Assembly (NCBI RefSeq): GCF_003202915.1
Contig: NZ_QGLP01000003.1
Location: 186,001-250,000 of the forward strand
Source: Gilliamella apicola
GTDB lineage: Bacteria > Pseudomonadota > Gammaproteobacteria > Enterobacterales > Orbaceae
Length of the DNA: 64,000 bases
Direction of reading: 5' to 3'
A model generated the notes under the pieces. The model was not told the DNA's origin. It saw only the letters and a list, made by a program, of their open reading frames with translations, and did no database searches. The translations under genes were made by a program, and so were the position numbers. This document shows positions 62,484-64,000 of the stretch, piece after piece (the first letter of the stretch is position 1; each line of letters starts with the position of its first letter).

Positions 62484-63212
62484 ATGAGTGAACGTATATT
62501 AATTATCGAAGATGATGAAAGATTAGCCAATTTAATACAAGTTTACCTAATCCGTCAAGGATATATGGTGGATTGGCATAATAGCGGTGAAGGTGCAGAA
62601 GAGAAGATACAACAAATCAATCCTGATCTGGTTATTTTAGATGTAATGCTCCCTGAAAAATCGGGTTTTGATATCTGTCGAGACATACGTTCATGGTTTA
62701 CTAACTATATTCTTATTATGACTGCTAGCGAAGACAATATTGATGAAATTGTCGGATTAGAGTTGGGTGCGGATGATTATTTGGCCAAACCCGTTGAGCC
62801 GCGATTATTACTTGCTCGGATTCGAGCATTGCTACGACGAAAACAGATTGAAAATGATAAAGAAGGCTTAAAAGAACATAGCACCGTATTTAACAATAAT
62901 ACTTTAACCTTTGAAAATTTAGTGATTGATGGTGAAAATCGCAAAGTGTTATTAGACGGACAAGAAATTGATTTAACGACTGCCGAATTTGATTTACTCT
63001 GGTTGTTGGCCAATAATACCGGTAAGATTCTATCTCGAGATGATATATTTTCCCAAGTTAGAGGTATTGACTTTGACGGTAGTGATCGTTCAATTGATGC
63101 CCGAATTTCTCGATTACGACGTAAGCTATTTGATGATCCAGATAATCCATCACGAATTAAAACGGTTCGAGGAAAGGGGTATTTATTCATGCGAGAAGGG
63201 GAAAACCATTGA
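62484..63212 (+). CDS. rstA: RstA-type response regulator
   Basis: OmpR/PhoB-family regulator of 242 residues. The receiver domain has acidic residues ED9-10, phospho-acceptor D53 in LVILDVMLPEKSGFD and the conserved lysine in YLAKPVEPRLLLARIRALLR. The C-terminal winged helix contains LTTAEFDLLWLLANN, ILSRDDIFSQVRGIDFDGSDRSIDARISRLRRKL and KTVRGKGYLF. The wording RGIDFDGSDRSID and the TAEFDLLW segment resemble E. coli RstA. Its stop overlaps the start of the kinase gene. The promoter lies in the 150-nt gap shared with the HAD gene. Confidence 0.85.
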   Translation: MSERILIIEDDERLANLIQVYLIRQGYMVDWHNSGEGAEEKIQQINPDLVILDVMLPEKSGFDICRDIRSWFTNYILIMTASEDNIDEIVGLELGADDYLAKPVEPRLLLARIRALLRRKQIENDKEGLKEHSTVFNNNTLTFENLVIDGENRKVLLDGQEIDLTTAEFDLLWLLANNTGKILSRDDIFSQVRGIDFDGSDRSIDARISRLRRKLFDDPDNPSRIKTVRGKGYLFMREGENH

Positions 63213-64000
63213 GACAATTATTAGCTAAACCGCTATTTTTCAATCGTCGCATAGTCTTTTATCTGGTTATTTTACTTTCATTACAATGTATTATTGCCTA
63301 TGGTGCATTATTAGTATTTGATTCGTTGCCTTCGTCATTAACTGATATGCCTGATGATCATATCGTTTTTCGTGAGTCTCAGCGAGGAACGGTTAACTTA
63401 ATTCGTAAACACATTGATGAGAATAAACAGCGACCACTGCAAACAGTCATTGATGAGTTACAGCCTTATTTCGGCTACCCCATAAAAATTTTACCAGCAA
63501 ACACCACATTATCTCATTCGGTAAAAAAAGAGTTAGAAAAACTTGATTTTGCTTATGATGGTGATGAAGAGGTGGTATATATCGACCTCAATGATGGGCA
63601 TTTATTGCAGTTAGGTCCGATTCTAATGCGAGATATATTAGAATCAAATACCATGTCGTTAAGTGTTTTTCTTATTATTTGGGCTTTATTTAGTGCCATA
63701 ATCTTTTTTATTTTAATCTATTTTGCCTTCAGCGCCGTATGGAAAGATTTGGTTAATATACGTCAAACTGCTGAACAACTAGGACAGGGCAATTTAAAAG
63801 CACGTACCGAAAATGTGAAAGGTTGGCTATTCAAACCATTAGCCAACGTTTTAAATAATATGGGCACTCATATAGAGCATCTGGTCAGCACAAACCAAAC
63901 AATTTCGCATGCAATGGCACATGAACTGCGCACTCCTCTTGCTCGAATGCGATTTGAGTTAAGTATGCTTGAAGAATCTACTGACGAAGATGAAAGAACC
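63209..64000 (+). CDS. rstB: RstB-type sensor histidine kinase (partial, cut by window end)
   Basis: Inner-membrane kinase whose 3' end lies outside the window; 264 codons are visible. The start is probably TTG at 63209, overlapping the rstA stop (TTGA). TM1 is about 13-33 (VFYLVILLSLQCIIAYGALLVF), followed by a periplasmic domain of about 110 residues. TM2 is about 152-175 (VFLIIWALFSAIIFFILIYFAF), then HAMP. The H-box ISHAMAHELRTPLARMRFEL is close to the end, with the phospho-acceptor His in MAHELRTP. It pairs with RstA. Confidence 0.82.
   Translation, partial: MRQLLAKPLFFNRRIVFYLVILLSLQCIIAYGALLVFDSLPSSLTDMPDDHIVFRESQRGTVNLIRKHIDENKQRPLQTVIDELQPYFGYPIKILPANTTLSHSVKKELEKLDFAYDGDEEVVYIDLNDGHLLQLGPILMRDILESNTMSLSVFLIIWALFSAIIFFILIYFAFSAVWKDLVNIRQTAEQLGQGNLKARTENVKGWLFKPLANVLNNMGTHIEHLVSTNQTISHAMAHELRTPLARMRFELSMLEESTDEDERT

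Noticed and set aside
62777-63228. Open frames opposite and across rstA
   Set aside because: They are shadows of rstA; the real frame has all receiver and winged-helix motifs.

Overview
The window is AT-rich, densely coded chromosomal DNA from a gammaproteobacterium. Gene orders shared with Escherichia coli include nirBDC-cysG, rplU-rpmA-yhbE-obgE, tyrS-pdxY, rodZ-ispG-hisS-yfgM-bamB-der-yfgJ, dnaA-dnaN-recF-gyrB and rstAB, and there is a RyhB-type small RNA under a Fur box. Low GC, reduced spacing and a shortened RodZ fit a host-associated relative of the Enterobacterales. An Orbaceae gut symbiont (Gilliamella/Frischella type) is my best guess, but it is an inference and not read from a marker gene.

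Layout. 1-9.0 kb: assimilatory/detoxifying nitrite reductase (nirB, nirD), nitrite channel nirC and sirohaem synthase cysG; then on the minus strand a DUF4272 protein and a nitrate/nitrite two-component pair (NarX-like kinase, NarL-like regulator). 9.1-12.4 kb: ribosomal proteins L21 and L27, a DMT permease, the GTPase ObgE, and the RyhB small RNA. 12.4-25 kb: housekeeping genes smrB, nth, putP, tyrS, pdxY, a truncated rodZ, ispG, hisS, yfgM, bamB, der, yfgJ and adk. 25-28.2 kb: a decayed metY pseudogene, ybeD, and the bifunctional glutathionylspermidine enzyme gsp.

28.3-46.7 kb is the most remarkable region: twelve co-directional genes, tightly spaced or overlapping. The first three encode SrfA, SrfB and SrfC (a membrane protein, a large actin/Hsp70-fold ATPase and a dynamin-like GTPase). 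They are followed by a membrane protein, a secreted SH3-like/von Willebrand A protein resembling the C-terminal part of the type VI secretion kinase PpkA, an ABC ATPase and permease plus a periplasmic pseudo-formylglycine-generating enzyme (the content of TagT, TagS and TagR), two coiled-coil lipoproteins, and two paralogous membrane-anchored vWA proteins. No type VI secretion structural gene and no kinase is present. I infer a self-contained envelope-spanning machine in which a Tag-like sensory branch was joined to an SrfABC cytoplasmic NTPase core.

46.7-53.2 kb: an unexplained 0.4-kb gap, then gyrB, recF, dnaN and dnaA on the minus strand with one perfect DnaA box before dnaA. 53.2-56.4 kb: ompA, rdgC and a MipA/OmpV-like outer-membrane protein. 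56.5-62.3 kb: a possible small-molecule locus (class III aminotransferase, GNAT/BioF2-like acyltransferase and arginase-fold protein on the plus strand; two half-size DMT/SMR transporters, an alpha/beta hydrolase and a HAD phosphatase converging on the minus strand). 62.4-64 kb: the RstA-type regulator and the beginning of its RstB-type kinase, cut by the window edge. I saw no tRNA, rRNA, insertion sequence, prophage or CRISPR array.
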